Assembly (NCBI GenBank): GCA_026415995.1
Contig: JAOAGB010000094.1
Coordinates: forward strand, 1-13,830
Length of the DNA stretch: 13,830 nt
DNA from: Thermodesulfovibrio sp.
Lineage (GTDB): Bacteria; Nitrospirota; Thermodesulfovibrionia; Thermodesulfovibrionales; Thermodesulfovibrionaceae
Direction: 5' to 3'
The position numbers and the translations under genes were made by a program. Each line of letters begins with the position of its first letter. Position 1 is the stretch's first letter. Below are positions 6,195 to 13,830 of the stretch, in pieces. The notes below the pieces were generated by a model. The model did not search any database. It was not told where the DNA came from and saw only the letters and a program-made list of their open reading frames with translations.

Positions 6195-8393
6195 ATGAAA
6201 TTTAAATTAATTATAATTACAGTAATTATATTAATTGCGTTCTTAGCTGGTGCCGGTTTTGCACTATTTAGGGATATTCCCTCTATCAAAGATTTTGATA
6301 AAGTAAAAACACCTCAGGGAACAAAAGTTTATGCTGATGACGGAACTCTAATTGGAGAATTTAAAATCCAAAAGGGCATCTATATTCCCATAAAGCAAAT
6401 ACCAAAACATTTAATTGACGCTGTTATAGCAGTAGAAGATTCAAGATTTTGGAAACATAAAGGAATTGACTATATCGGCATAGGTAGAGCTCTTATTACT
6501 GATATTCTTCACATGCAACTTAAAGAAGGAGGAAGCACTATAACTCAACAACTTGCAAAAATAATGTTTCTTACGCCAGAGAAAACAATATCAAGAAAAA
6601 TTAAAGAGGCATATTTAGCAATGAAAATAGAAAAAGAACTAAGTAAAGAAAAGATACTTGAACTTTATCTAAATAATGTTTATTTTGGACACGGAGCCTA
6701 CGGAGTTGAGATGGCATCAAGAATTTATTTTGGTAGGTCTGTCACTCATATAAGTCTTCCTGAGGCAGCCTTACTTGCTGGATTAATAAAAGCTCCTAAT
6801 GCCTATTCTCCATACAATGATTTAGTCAAAGCCAAACAACGTCAGGAAATTGTACTTGAAAGAATGGAGAAAGAGGAATTAATAACGCCCCAAGAAAGAA
6901 AAAGAGCATCCTCCCAAGAAATTCATTTGAGTTCATTAAGAATTTCAACGGAAAATTATAATTATTTCCTTGAATTTGTAAGAAAACAGTTAGAGGAAAA
7001 TTTTGATGTAGACAAGATTTATAAAGGCAACTTAAAGGTGTACACCACCCTTGATACTAAGGCTCAAGTGTCTGCACAAAGATCTTTGCAGGAGGGACTT
7101 AGAGATGTAGATAAAAGAATTGGTTGGAGAGGTCCCATAGGAAAAGTGTCAATAAAGGAGGAGGAAAAGGAACAAAAAGTTGCTTTTTCACCATCACAAG
7201 GAGATATTGCCCGGGGTATTGTTATTTCAGTAACAAATAATCAAGCTATTATTAAAGCAAGAGGGTTAAAGGGTAAATTAAATCTGCAAGATGCTCAATG
7301 GGCAAGTAAAGTAATAGATTCTTCTGGAAAAGTTAAAACTTTTAAAAATTTTAAACTTACTGACATTCTCTCCCCTGGTGATATAATAATGGTGAAATTT
7401 AAATCTGTTGGCAAAGAAATTATGTTTTCTCTCGAACAGGAGCCTGAAATAGAAGGAGCATTAGTTGCTATAGACCCTCAAAATGGATATATACGAGCAA
7501 TGGTGGGAGGATATAATTTTCAAAGAGGAGAGTTTAACCGGGCAGTTTATGCAAAAAGACAACCTGGAAGTGCCTTTAAACCTTTTGTTTATGCCACCGC
7601 CATAGAAAAGGGTTTTACACCAGAAAGTACTATTCTTGATGAACCAATAAGTTATAGAACAGGACTCAAAGAATGGGCACCGTCAAACTATGATGGTGAG
7701 TTTTGGGGAGAAATAACTTTAAGAAGAGCCTTAGCTTTCTCAAGAAATGTTCCAACTGTTAGATTGGCAGAGACCATTGGAGTAGACTCAATAATAAACC
7801 TCGCGAAAAGAACAGGAATTACATCTGATATGCCAGCAGATTTAACTATTGCTCTTGGGAGTCTTAGCGTATCTCCATTGGAGTTAACATCAGCATTTGC
7901 TGTTTTCGCTAATGGTGGCAAAAAAATAAAACCGATAGCAATAAAATATATCACTGATGCTACAGGAAAAATTTTATTACAAAATGAACCTGAACTTCAA
8001 GATGCTATTTCTCCAGAGATTTCTTTTACAATAACTAACATGCTTAAAGATGTTGTTACTTATGGTACAGGAACGAGAGCTAATATAGGAAGACCTGTGG
8101 CAGGAAAAACCGGAACGAGCAATGATTTCAAAGATGCTTGGTTTATCGGTTATACACCTCAACTTGTAGCAGGAGTTTGGGTTGGTTATGATGATATGAG
8201 AAAAAGTCTCGCTCAAGGAGAGGCTGGTGGTAGAGCATCTGCACCAATTTGGGCTCAATTTATGAAAGAAGCCCTTGCTGATAAAGAACTCCAAGATTTT
8301 ATGTTGACCATACCAGAATCCCGCGAAAGCTCGAAAAATCAGGAATCAAATAAAGCCAACAATCAATCGATTAAACCTTTAATACCAAGATAA
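6195..8393 (+). CDS. Class A penicillin-binding protein (PBP1A type), bifunctional transglycosylase/transpeptidase
   Basis: The protein polymerises lipid II into glycan strands and cross-links them outside the inner membrane. Of 732 residues, about 5-25 form one membrane anchor. The glycosyltransferase domain follows: EDSRFWKHKG with catalytic Glu81, EGGSTITQQLAK (111-122), and LELYLNNVYFGHGAYG (155-170). An OB-like insert sits near 335-415 (ARGIVISVTNNQAIIKARG), as in PBP1A-type enzymes. The transpeptidase domain has all three motifs: PGSAFKPF with Ser459 and Lys462, SRNV with Ser516 and Asn518, and KTGT from Lys638. The last 25 residues are a low-complexity hydrophilic Ser/Asn/Lys/Gln tail. 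No Shine-Dalgarno precedes the ATG, and an extended -10 lies just upstream; the next upstream ATG in any nearby register hits a stop at once. It ends 12 nt before panE, so the two are probably co-transcribed. Confidence 0.96.
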   Translation: MKFKLIIITVIILIAFLAGAGFALFRDIPSIKDFDKVKTPQGTKVYADDGTLIGEFKIQKGIYIPIKQIPKHLIDAVIAVEDSRFWKHKGIDYIGIGRALITDILHMQLKEGGSTITQQLAKIMFLTPEKTISRKIKEAYLAMKIEKELSKEKILELYLNNVYFGHGAYGVEMASRIYFGRSVTHISLPEAALLAGLIKAPNAYSPYNDLVKAKQRQEIVLERMEKEELITPQERKRASSQEIHLSSLRISTENYNYFLEFVRKQLEENFDVDKIYKGNLKVYTTLDTKAQVSAQRSLQEGLRDVDKRIGWRGPIGKVSIKEEEKEQKVAFSPSQGDIARGIVISVTNNQAIIKARGLKGKLNLQDAQWASKVIDSSGKVKTFKNFKLTDILSPGDIIMVKFKSVGKEIMFSLEQEPEIEGALVAIDPQNGYIRAMVGGYNFQRGEFNRAVYAKRQPGSAFKPFVYATAIEKGFTPESTILDEPISYRTGLKEWAPSNYDGEFWGEITLRRALAFSRNVPTVRLAETIGVDSIINLAKRTGITSDMPADLTIALGSLSVSPLELTSAFAVFANGGKKIKPIAIKYITDATGKILLQNEPELQDAISPEISFTITNMLKDVVTYGTGTRANIGRPVAGKTGTSNDFKDAWFIGYTPQLVAGVWVGYDDMRKSLAQGEAGGRASAPIWAQFMKEALADKELQDFMLTIPESRESSKNQESNKANNQSIKPLIPR

Positions 8394-8405
8394 AAGGAGA
8401 TTGGT

Positions 8406-9374
8406 ATGAATATACTTGTTTTTGGATTAGGTGCCTTAGGAACGGTTTTTGCAACTTCTTTAAAAGCCTCTGGTGAGAATGTATTCGGGGTCACAAAAAG
8501 TAAATATATAGAAAAAATTAAGGATAAAAGATTAAAAATAAAAGGACTTTTTGGAGAAAAAGAAGCTTTATTAGACGATATCTTTAAAGATCCTAAAGAT
8601 ATTTTAGATAAAAATTTTGATCTTATCATTGTAGCTGTAAAATCATATGATACGGAAACTGTTATCAAACAAATTAAACAGTTCCTTAATGAAAAAACGC
8701 TTGTTTTACTTGCGCAAAACGGTTATGGGAATTATGAATTGGCAAGTTCAATTTTAGGTAAGGATAAGGTTATTCTATCAAGAGTAATATTTGGAGCTAA
8801 AGTCATAGAAATCGGTTTAGCAGAAGTAACAGTATTTGCTGATGATATTGTGATCGGTCAACCAGAACATTCAATTTCTGAGGAAAAATTAGAAACTATT
8901 GCCAGATTATTTAATAAAGCTGGTCTTCCCACAAGAGTATCTGAAAATGTTTATGCAATACTATGGGATAAAATCCTTTATAACTCTGCATTAAATCCAT
9001 TGGGAGCCATATTAGAATGTACTTATGGTGACTTAGCTGATTATAAAGAAACGAGAGAGATAATGAATAAAATAATAGAAGAGATTTTTATAGTAACAAA
9101 GGCAAATGGAATAAAACTTAATTGGGAAGATGCAGAGGATTACTTAAGATTTTTTTATGAAAAACTTGTTCCTCCTACGGCAAAACATTTTCCTTCGATG
9201 TATTATGATATCCAAAAAGGGAAAAAAACAGAAATTGACTCGCTAAATGGAGCTATTGTAAACCTTGGTAAAAAATTAGGGATAAATGTTCCGGTCAATG
9301 AAACTATTACAAATACTATAAAAGTTTTGGAAAAGCTGGCGTCGAAAAAGGCTAATCTTAAAAATATTTCATAA
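8406..9374 (+). CDS. panE: 2-dehydropantoate 2-reductase (ketopantoate reductase)
   Basis: The enzyme reduces ketopantoate to pantoate with NADPH, on the way to pantothenate and coenzyme A. The 322-residue chain has the N-terminal GLGALGTVFA Rossmann motif (7-16), VAVKSYDT (77-83), QNGYGN with Asn105, WDKILYNSALNPLGAI with a Lys189 matching the catalytic lysine, and TEIDSLNG with Glu276 in the position of the family glutamate. AAAGGAGA (8393-8400) lies a few bases before the ATG, confirming the start. It follows the PBP gene by 12 nt; I see no functional link, so this is likely just a shared transcript. ApbA/PanE-family paralogues can act on other 2-oxo acids, so ketopantoate as substrate is probable rather than proven. 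Confidence 0.93.
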   Translation: MNILVFGLGALGTVFATSLKASGENVFGVTKSKYIEKIKDKRLKIKGLFGEKEALLDDIFKDPKDILDKNFDLIIVAVKSYDTETVIKQIKQFLNEKTLVLLAQNGYGNYELASSILGKDKVILSRVIFGAKVIEIGLAEVTVFADDIVIGQPEHSISEEKLETIARLFNKAGLPTRVSENVYAILWDKILYNSALNPLGAILECTYGDLADYKETREIMNKIIEEIFIVTKANGIKLNWEDAEDYLRFFYEKLVPPTAKHFPSMYYDIQKGKKTEIDSLNGAIVNLGKKLGINVPVNETITNTIKVLEKLASKKANLKNIS

Positions 9375-9479
9375 TTATTTTTGTTTATTCAAAACATTGG
9401 CTTAAAGTATTCTAATTTTTTAAAGTTATGGTAATATATATAACTATCCATAAAATTTTGAAATTTTAGGAGGTTGATA
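9375..9479 (+). promoter_or_regulatory. 105-nt intergenic region likely holding the aminotransferase-serA-purA promoter
   Basis: This is the longest gene-free stretch in the window and is extremely AT-rich. It ends in a clear Shine-Dalgarno, AGGAGG (9468-9473), six bases before the ATG at 9480. Promoter candidates by eye are weak: TTGGCT (9398-9403) with TAAAGT 17 nt on, or a TATAAC (9439-9444) with a poor -35. A short direct repeat, TTAAAGTAT/TTAAAGTTAT, starts at 9402 and 9420. I see no convincing GC-rich terminator for panE and no riboswitch-like fold. Confidence 0.3.
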
Positions 9480-10634
9480 ATGATTTTAAAAAGATATCTT
9501 CTTGCACCAGGTCCTACCCCTGTACCCCCAGAGGTTCTTCTTAGTATGGCTATGCCCATAATCCATCATCGTAGTCCTGATTTTTTACCCATTCTTGATT
9601 CTGCTAAAAAGGGGCTTCAATGGATATATCAGACAAAAAATGATGTTTTAATTCTCTGCTCAACAGGAACAGGTGGTATGGTTGCAGCAGTTAATAACTT
9701 TTTTTCACCTGGTGAAAAAGTCCTTGTAATAAATGGAGGTAAATTTGGAGAAAGATGGGTAAAAATTGCTCAAGCCTATGGCTTAAATGTCTTAGAAATT
9801 CCTGTTGAATGGGGATACTCAGTTGATGTAAATAGAGTTGAGGAGGAACTAAAAAAAGAGCCAGACATTAAAGGCGTTCTGATTCAGGCAAGTGAAACTT
9901 CAACAGGTGTTTATCATGACATTGAATCTGTTGGAAAAATTGTAAAAAATTACGATGATACACTATTTATAGTTGATTCTATTTCAGCATTAGTTGCACA
10001 TGACATAAAAACAGATGAATGGGGAATTGATGTAATGGTTAGCGGAGCACAGAAAGGGTTCATGCTACCCCCAGGACTTGCCTTTATAAGTGTGAGTGAA
10101 AAAGCATGGAAAAAAAATGAAAAATCCAAAACTCCCAGATTTTACTTCAACCTCAAAAAAGAAAGAGAAAATTTAGCTAAAAATCAAACTAACTTTACTT
10201 CTGCTGTCTCCTTGATAATAGGACTTAATGAGGCATTAAAATTAATGCAAAAGGAAGGTCTTGAAAATATATTTCGTAGACACGCTATTTTAGCCCATGC
10301 AACAAGAGAATCAGTTAAAGAACTTGGTTTAGCTCTTTTCCCTAAAGGAACACCAAGCAATGCGGTAACTGCCATAGAGGCACCTGAAGGCATTGATGGA
10401 CAGGTTATATATAAAACTCTGAGAGAAAAACACGGTGTTACAGCAGCTGGAGGGCAGGATAAACTTAAAGGCAAGGTCTTCCGTTTTGCCCATCTTGGTT
10501 ATGCTGACAAATTTGATGTGATAGTTGGAATCTCTGCCCTTGAAATGACATTAAAAAAACTAGGATATCCTGTTACATTTGGAAAGGGCGTTGCTAAGGC
10601 AGAGGAAATTTTTTCAAAGGAGGAGAAAAATTGA
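9480..10634 (+). CDS. Class V aminotransferase (serine-pyruvate / alanine-glyoxylate type), probable phosphoserine aminotransferase
   Basis: This PLP-dependent aminotransferase has 384 residues from the ATG. LLAPGPTPVPP near the start and IHHRSP are typical of the serine-pyruvate/alanine-glyoxylate group; CSTGTGGMVAAVNN binds phosphate of PLP; VDSISALV contains Asp166, expected to contact the PLP ring nitrogen; SGAQKGFMLPPGLAF carries the Schiff-base Lys192. A TTG at 9474 in the same frame directly abuts the AGGAGG and would leave no spacer, so the ATG six bases after it is the better start. It overlaps the serA start (TTGA) and so is translationally coupled to it. The step after SerA needs an aminotransferase that makes phosphoserine, and no serC-type gene is visible here, so this enzyme may fill that role. 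A serine-glyoxylate or alanine-glyoxylate role is the alternative. Confidence 0.92.
   Translation: MILKRYLLAPGPTPVPPEVLLSMAMPIIHHRSPDFLPILDSAKKGLQWIYQTKNDVLILCSTGTGGMVAAVNNFFSPGEKVLVINGGKFGERWVKIAQAYGLNVLEIPVEWGYSVDVNRVEEELKKEPDIKGVLIQASETSTGVYHDIESVGKIVKNYDDTLFIVDSISALVAHDIKTDEWGIDVMVSGAQKGFMLPPGLAFISVSEKAWKKNEKSKTPRFYFNLKKERENLAKNQTNFTSAVSLIIGLNEALKLMQKEGLENIFRRHAILAHATRESVKELGLALFPKGTPSNAVTAIEAPEGIDGQVIYKTLREKHGVTAAGGQDKLKGKVFRFAHLGYADKFDVIVGISALEMTLKKLGYPVTFGKGVAKAEEIFSKEEKN
10617..10626 (+). promoter_or_regulatory. serA ribosome binding site deciding a TTG start
   Basis: AAAGGAGGAG, inside the 3' end of the aminotransferase gene, lies just upstream of a TTG at 10631. The protein read from that TTG (MKVLVSDN...) begins exactly where the family's first beta strand begins, so TTG is the start, not a downstream ATG. 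Confidence 0.8.
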
Positions 10635-12220
10635 AAGTTCTTGTTAGCGATAATATTTCACAAAAAGGTTTGGAAATTCTGAGAAAAGCCGGGCTTGAAG
10701 TAGATGTTAAAACAGGCTTAAAAACTGAAGAATTGAAAGCAATAATCGGTGAATATGATGCTTTGATTATCAGAAGTGCTACTAAAGTAACTGCTGAAAT
10801 AATTGAGGTAGCTGATAAACTTAAAGTAATAGGTAGAGCAGGCACAGGCGTGGATAATGTAGATAAAGTAGCTGCAACTAAAAAGGGAATTGTGGTCATG
10901 AATACACCAGGAGGCAATACTATCACAACAGCAGAACATGCTATAGCCATGCTCTTTTCTCTTGCAAGAAAAATACCACAGGCAACTGCATCTATGAAAT
11001 CGTGGAAATGGGAAAAGAAAAAATTCATGGGTGTAGAACTTTTCAACAAAACAATTGGCATAATAGGGTTAGGTAGAATTGGAACAGAGGTTGCTAAAAG
11101 AACGCAATGTATGGGTATGAATGTTTTGGCCTATGATCCCTTCCTTAGCGATGAAAGAGCAGAAGAACTGGGAATAACGAAAACTGATCTTAACAGAATC
11201 TTTGCCGAAGCAGACTTCATAACCATCCATACACCGCTTACAGCTGAAACGAAATACTTAATAAATAAAGACACCATAGCAAAAATGAAAAAAGGAGTCT
11301 ATATTATTAACTGTGCACGTGGTGGAATAGTAAATGAAAAAGATCTTTATGAGGCAATTCAAGAAGGTAAAGTGGCAGGAGCAGCCCTTGATGTTTTCGA
11401 AAAGGAACCTCCAGAGGAAGGTTATCCTTTACTTGCCGACGAAAGAGTCATATGCACTCCGCATCTTGGGGCTTCCACCTTGGAAGCACAGGAAAATGTG
11501 GCTGTTGCCATAGCAGAACAAATTGTTGACTACTTAATAAATGGAACTATAAGAAATGCCGTTAATTTCCCATCAATTCCCTTTGACCAAGTTCCACTTA
11601 TTCGTCCCTATCTGGTACTTCTTGAAAGAATGGGCAGTTTTGCATCTCAAATTTTCTCAAAAAGTATAAAACAAATTCAGATAGAATATCTCGGTGAAAT
11701 CTCAGCTCTAAATACTCAAGCATTAACTGCTGCTGCCCTTAAAGGAGTCTTGGATCCAATTTTAGGTGAACCTGTTAATTACGTAAACGCTTCTTTTATT
11801 GCAAAAGAAAGGGGCATTGAAGTAAAGGAAATAAAAGGTAAAGAAGCTGGAGATTATCAAAGCCTTGTCAGAGTGGTGCTTCTTTCTAAGGATGATAAAA
11901 CAGTAATAGCAGGAACATTGTTAAGCAGAAAAGACCCAAGAATTGTTCAAATTAATGATATTTCCATGGAGATTATTCCTGAGGGTAATATGATTTTTAT
12001 GAGAAATCACGACCGTCCAGGTGTTATTGGTAATATAGGAACACTTCTTGGAAAAAATAATATAAATATTGGACATATGCATTTTGGAAGAAAGGAAGCA
12101 GGTGGAATAGCTTTCTCAGTTATAAGTATTGATGCAGCATTGACTGATGAAATAATTGAACAAATAAAAAAGCTTCCAAATGTATTGGAAGTAAAACCGG
12201 TATACATTTCCATTCATTAA
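10631..12220 (+). CDS. serA: D-3-phosphoglycerate dehydrogenase (long form with ACT domain)
   Basis: SerA oxidises 3-phosphoglycerate to phosphohydroxypyruvate with NAD, the first committed step to serine. Its 529 residues are the long bacterial form. The first substrate-domain part (1-100) includes GRAGTGVDNVD (68-78). The NAD domain has GLGRIG (147-152) and HTPLTAETKYL (200-210). Catalytic residues are visible: Arg230 in NCARGGIVNE, Glu259 in FEKEPPEEG, His278 in TPHLGAS. Residues about 315-450 form the allosteric substrate-binding-type domain, and a C-terminal ACT domain (about 455-529, RNHDRPGVIGNIG) suggests feedback inhibition by serine. It starts with TTG after a strong Shine-Dalgarno and overlaps the aminotransferase stop, so the two are coupled. 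purA follows after 21 nt. Confidence 0.97.
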   Translation: MKVLVSDNISQKGLEILRKAGLEVDVKTGLKTEELKAIIGEYDALIIRSATKVTAEIIEVADKLKVIGRAGTGVDNVDKVAATKKGIVVMNTPGGNTITTAEHAIAMLFSLARKIPQATASMKSWKWEKKKFMGVELFNKTIGIIGLGRIGTEVAKRTQCMGMNVLAYDPFLSDERAEELGITKTDLNRIFAEADFITIHTPLTAETKYLINKDTIAKMKKGVYIINCARGGIVNEKDLYEAIQEGKVAGAALDVFEKEPPEEGYPLLADERVICTPHLGASTLEAQENVAVAIAEQIVDYLINGTIRNAVNFPSIPFDQVPLIRPYLVLLERMGSFASQIFSKSIKQIQIEYLGEISALNTQALTAAALKGVLDPILGEPVNYVNASFIAKERGIEVKEIKGKEAGDYQSLVRVVLLSKDDKTVIAGTLLSRKDPRIVQINDISMEIIPEGNMIFMRNHDRPGVIGNIGTLLGKNNINIGHMHFGRKEAGGIAFSVISIDAALTDEIIEQIKKLPNVLEVKPVYISIH

Positions 12221-12241
12221 TTCATTTAAGGAGATTATTTT

Positions 12242-13519
12242 ATGGCTACCGTTGTTATAATAGGTGCTCAATGGGGAGATGAGGGAAAGGGAAAAATTGT
12301 TGATTTTTTAACAGAAAAATGTGATTATGTTGTGAGATTTCAAGGAGGATGCAATGCAGGCCATACTGTTGTTGTAGGTAACGAAAAGTATATTCTTCAC
12401 CTTATTCCGTCTGGAATCCTGCATAAAGGTAAAAAATGCATAATTGGTAATGGGGTTGTTCTTGATCCTCTGGGACTATTAAAGGAAATTGAAACACTTA
12501 TGAGCAAAGGAATTGATATTGATGAAAATCTTTATATTGCAAAGCACTGTCATCTCATAATGCCCTATCATATAGCAATAGAAGAACAGGCCGAGAAGAA
12601 GAAAAAAATTGGAACAACCAAAAAGGGAATAGGACCTTGTTATACTGATAAAATCGCAAGAAATGGCGTAAGAATGGTTGACTTACTCTATCCAGAAGTC
12701 CTAAGAAGTAAAATTACAGCTAATCTTGAAATTATAAACTTTTTACTTAAAAATTTATATGGTGCTAATCCTCTTGATGAACAACAAATTTTCACCCAAT
12801 ACATAGATTACGCAGAGAAGCTAAAAAAATATATAATAGATGCCGATGTTTTAATAAATAAAGCTATTGAGAGCGGTAAAAACATTCTTTTCGAAGGAGC
12901 TCAGGGAACACTCCTTGATATTGATCACGGCACATATCCTTATGTTACATCTTCAAACACCATAGCAGGTGGTGTCTGCACAGGAACAGGAGTAAGTCCT
13001 AAAAAAATTGATAAAATTATAGGAATTGTTAAAGCCTACACCACAAGAGTTGGTGAAGGACCTTTTCCCACAGAAATAAAGGATTCTCTTGGTGAGGATA
13101 TAAGAAAAAAAGGTGGAGAATATGGAGCTACGACAGGAAGACCTCGCAGATGCGGATGGCTTGATCTTGTCGGACTTAAACATGCTGTAAGAGTTAATGG
13201 ATTTACGGGCATTGCCATAACTAAGCTTGATATACTTGACGGAATTGAAAAAATAAAAGTATGTGTAGGCTATAAGTATAGAAATACGATTTTAGAAGAT
13301 TTTCCTAAGGAATTAGAAATTCTTCAAAATTGTACTCCTATCTATGAAGAGTTACCTGGTTGGAAAGAAACCACAGCAGGAATAAAAGATTATGAAAATC
13401 TTCCTAAAAATTCACAAAAATATCTTCAGTTTATCGAGGACTCTCTGAAAGTAAAAATCCAGATAATTTCAACAGGACAGAAAAGAGATGAAATTATCAT
13501 TAAGGAGTCTCCTTTATGA
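12242..13519 (+). CDS. purA: Adenylosuccinate synthetase
   Basis: PurA joins IMP and aspartate using GTP to form adenylosuccinate, the first committed step to AMP. The 425 residues are the usual length. All motifs are seen: GDEGKGKIVD (12-21) with catalytic Asp13, QGGCNAGHTVV with His41, GTTKKGIGPCYTDK, the FEGAQGTLLDIDHGTYPYVTSS loop split across residues around 220-240, TTRVGEGPFPTE, and TTGRPRRCGWLDL near 300. AAGGAG (12228-12233) lies eight bases before the ATG. It is 21 nt after serA and its last 32 nt overlap comF. No sign of damage. Confidence 0.98.
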   Translation: MATVVIIGAQWGDEGKGKIVDFLTEKCDYVVRFQGGCNAGHTVVVGNEKYILHLIPSGILHKGKKCIIGNGVVLDPLGLLKEIETLMSKGIDIDENLYIAKHCHLIMPYHIAIEEQAEKKKKIGTTKKGIGPCYTDKIARNGVRMVDLLYPEVLRSKITANLEIINFLLKNLYGANPLDEQQIFTQYIDYAEKLKKYIIDADVLINKAIESGKNILFEGAQGTLLDIDHGTYPYVTSSNTIAGGVCTGTGVSPKKIDKIIGIVKAYTTRVGEGPFPTEIKDSLGEDIRKKGGEYGATTGRPRRCGWLDLVGLKHAVRVNGFTGIAITKLDILDGIEKIKVCVGYKYRNTILEDFPKELEILQNCTPIYEELPGWKETTAGIKDYENLPKNSQKYLQFIEDSLKVKIQIISTGQKRDEIIIKESPL

Positions 13520-13830
13520 ATTAATCTTTAATGAAAAATGTCCCATTTGTAAGAAAGAATCATATTGGCAGATATCACCTTTCTGTATAGATTGTTGGAA
13601 TAAAATTAAGCCCTTAGAAAATAATAAAATAACAAAGGGAAAATTTAATGAAGAATTTTGGAATTACATAGATACCCTTTATAGTTACTCCAATTATGAA
13701 GGCACTATAAAAGAGGCAATATCTCTTTTTAAGTATTCAAAAATAAAAAGGCTCGGAAAAAATTTGGGTAAACTTTTAACTACACTCCAGCCTCCTCCTA
13801 TAGATATAATAGTGCCTGTTCCTTTACATA
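13488..13830 (+). CDS. comF: ComF-family phosphoribosyltransferase-like protein (partial, runs off right edge)
   Basis: Hand translation from the ATG at 13488 stays open to the window end, giving 114 residues. The N-terminus has the ComF zinc-finger pattern: LLYELIFNEKCPICKKE, then SPFCIDCWNKI, four cysteines as two CxxC-like pairs. A YSNYEGTIKEAISLFKY segment follows, as in ComF (YEG...FKY), and the window ends at IDIIVPVPLH, the start of the phosphoribosyltransferase fold. ComF homologues act in natural transformation in some bacteria and are widespread single copies elsewhere with uncertain role. ATG 13488 is the only usable start before the first Cys in this frame: the ATGs at 13516 and 13531 lie in other frames and soon reach stops. 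It overlaps purA by 32 nt with only a weak AGGAC-like Shine-Dalgarno, so coupling to purA is likely. Confidence 0.85.
   Translation, partial: MKLSLRSLLYELIFNEKCPICKKESYWQISPFCIDCWNKIKPLENNKITKGKFNEEFWNYIDTLYSYSNYEGTIKEAISLFKYSKIKRLGKNLGKLLTTLQPPPIDIIVPVPLH

Noticed and set aside
9474..9479. TTG at 9474 as the aminotransferase start
   Set aside because: It directly abuts the AGGAGG ribosome site, leaving no spacer; the ATG at 9480 has the normal six-base spacing.
9375..9479. Possible sigma54 promoter at the TTGGC near 9398
   Set aside because: The -24/-12 consensus needs a GC doublet at the second element with fixed spacing, which is absent.
10594..11061. A 155-codon open frame on the minus strand
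   Set aside because: It is antisense to the aminotransferase end and the serA N-terminal domain, with low-complexity Ser/Thr/Pro composition typical of shadow frames.
13531..13590. ATG at 13531 as the start of the last gene
   Set aside because: That frame reaches TAG after 19 codons and encodes none of the ComF cysteines; the frame opened at 13488 does.
1..13830. CRISPR array, tRNA or rRNA genes, insertion sequences, phage or defence genes
   Set aside because: No regularly spaced repeats, cloverleaf-like segments, transposase motifs or terminal inverted repeats were seen; nearly all sequence is accounted for by core genes.

Overview
The window looks like ordinary chromosome from a low-GC, AT-rich, anaerobic and probably thermophilic bacterium. 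Evidence for this is an adenosylcobalamin-dependent (class II) ribonucleotide reductase, a rubredoxin plus ferritin-like erythrin operon, a flavoredoxin-type protein, and Lys/Ile/Glu-rich proteins. A Thermodesulfovibrio-like member of Nitrospirota is my best guess. That guess rests on gene content and composition, not on any search.

Layout, left to right. A leftward (minus-strand) cluster occupies 1-4378. Read in transcription order it is nrdJ, a flavin reductase-like protein, aroC, and the start of a periplasmic TPR-type protein that resembles the N-terminus of a soluble lytic transglycosylase and runs off the left edge. It diverges from the rightward pair yacG-dapB (4438-5413). dapB converges on a leftward rubredoxin-erythrin pair (5443-6104), and a GC-rich hairpin lies between the stop codons. 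Divergent from rubredoxin is a rightward run: a class A penicillin-binding protein (PBP1A type), panE, then after a 105-nt gap a class V aminotransferase, serA, purA and the first part of comF, which runs off the right edge.

Most genes are core metabolism. dapB and the PBP (and perhaps the left-edge gene) concern lysine/diaminopimelate and cell-wall synthesis. aroC makes chorismate. panE makes pantoate for CoA. The aminotransferase and serA form a plausible serine pathway. purA makes AMP precursors and nrdJ makes deoxynucleotides. The rubredoxin/erythrin pair is a likely peroxide or oxygen defence unit.

No gap exceeds about 105 nt. I found no tRNA, rRNA, CRISPR array, transposase, integrase or phage gene, and no wholly new system. 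The points worth a second look are modest: a flavin reductase-like gene directly upstream of the flavin-dependent chorismate synthase; an extended -10 promoter placed so that the PBP mRNA would be leaderless, with a similar arrangement at yacG; a palindromic divergent promoter region at nrdJ/yacG; several overlapping gene pairs with coupling signals; a likely non-canonical phosphoserine aminotransferase beside serA; and a compact class II reductase with adjacent cysteines in its tail.
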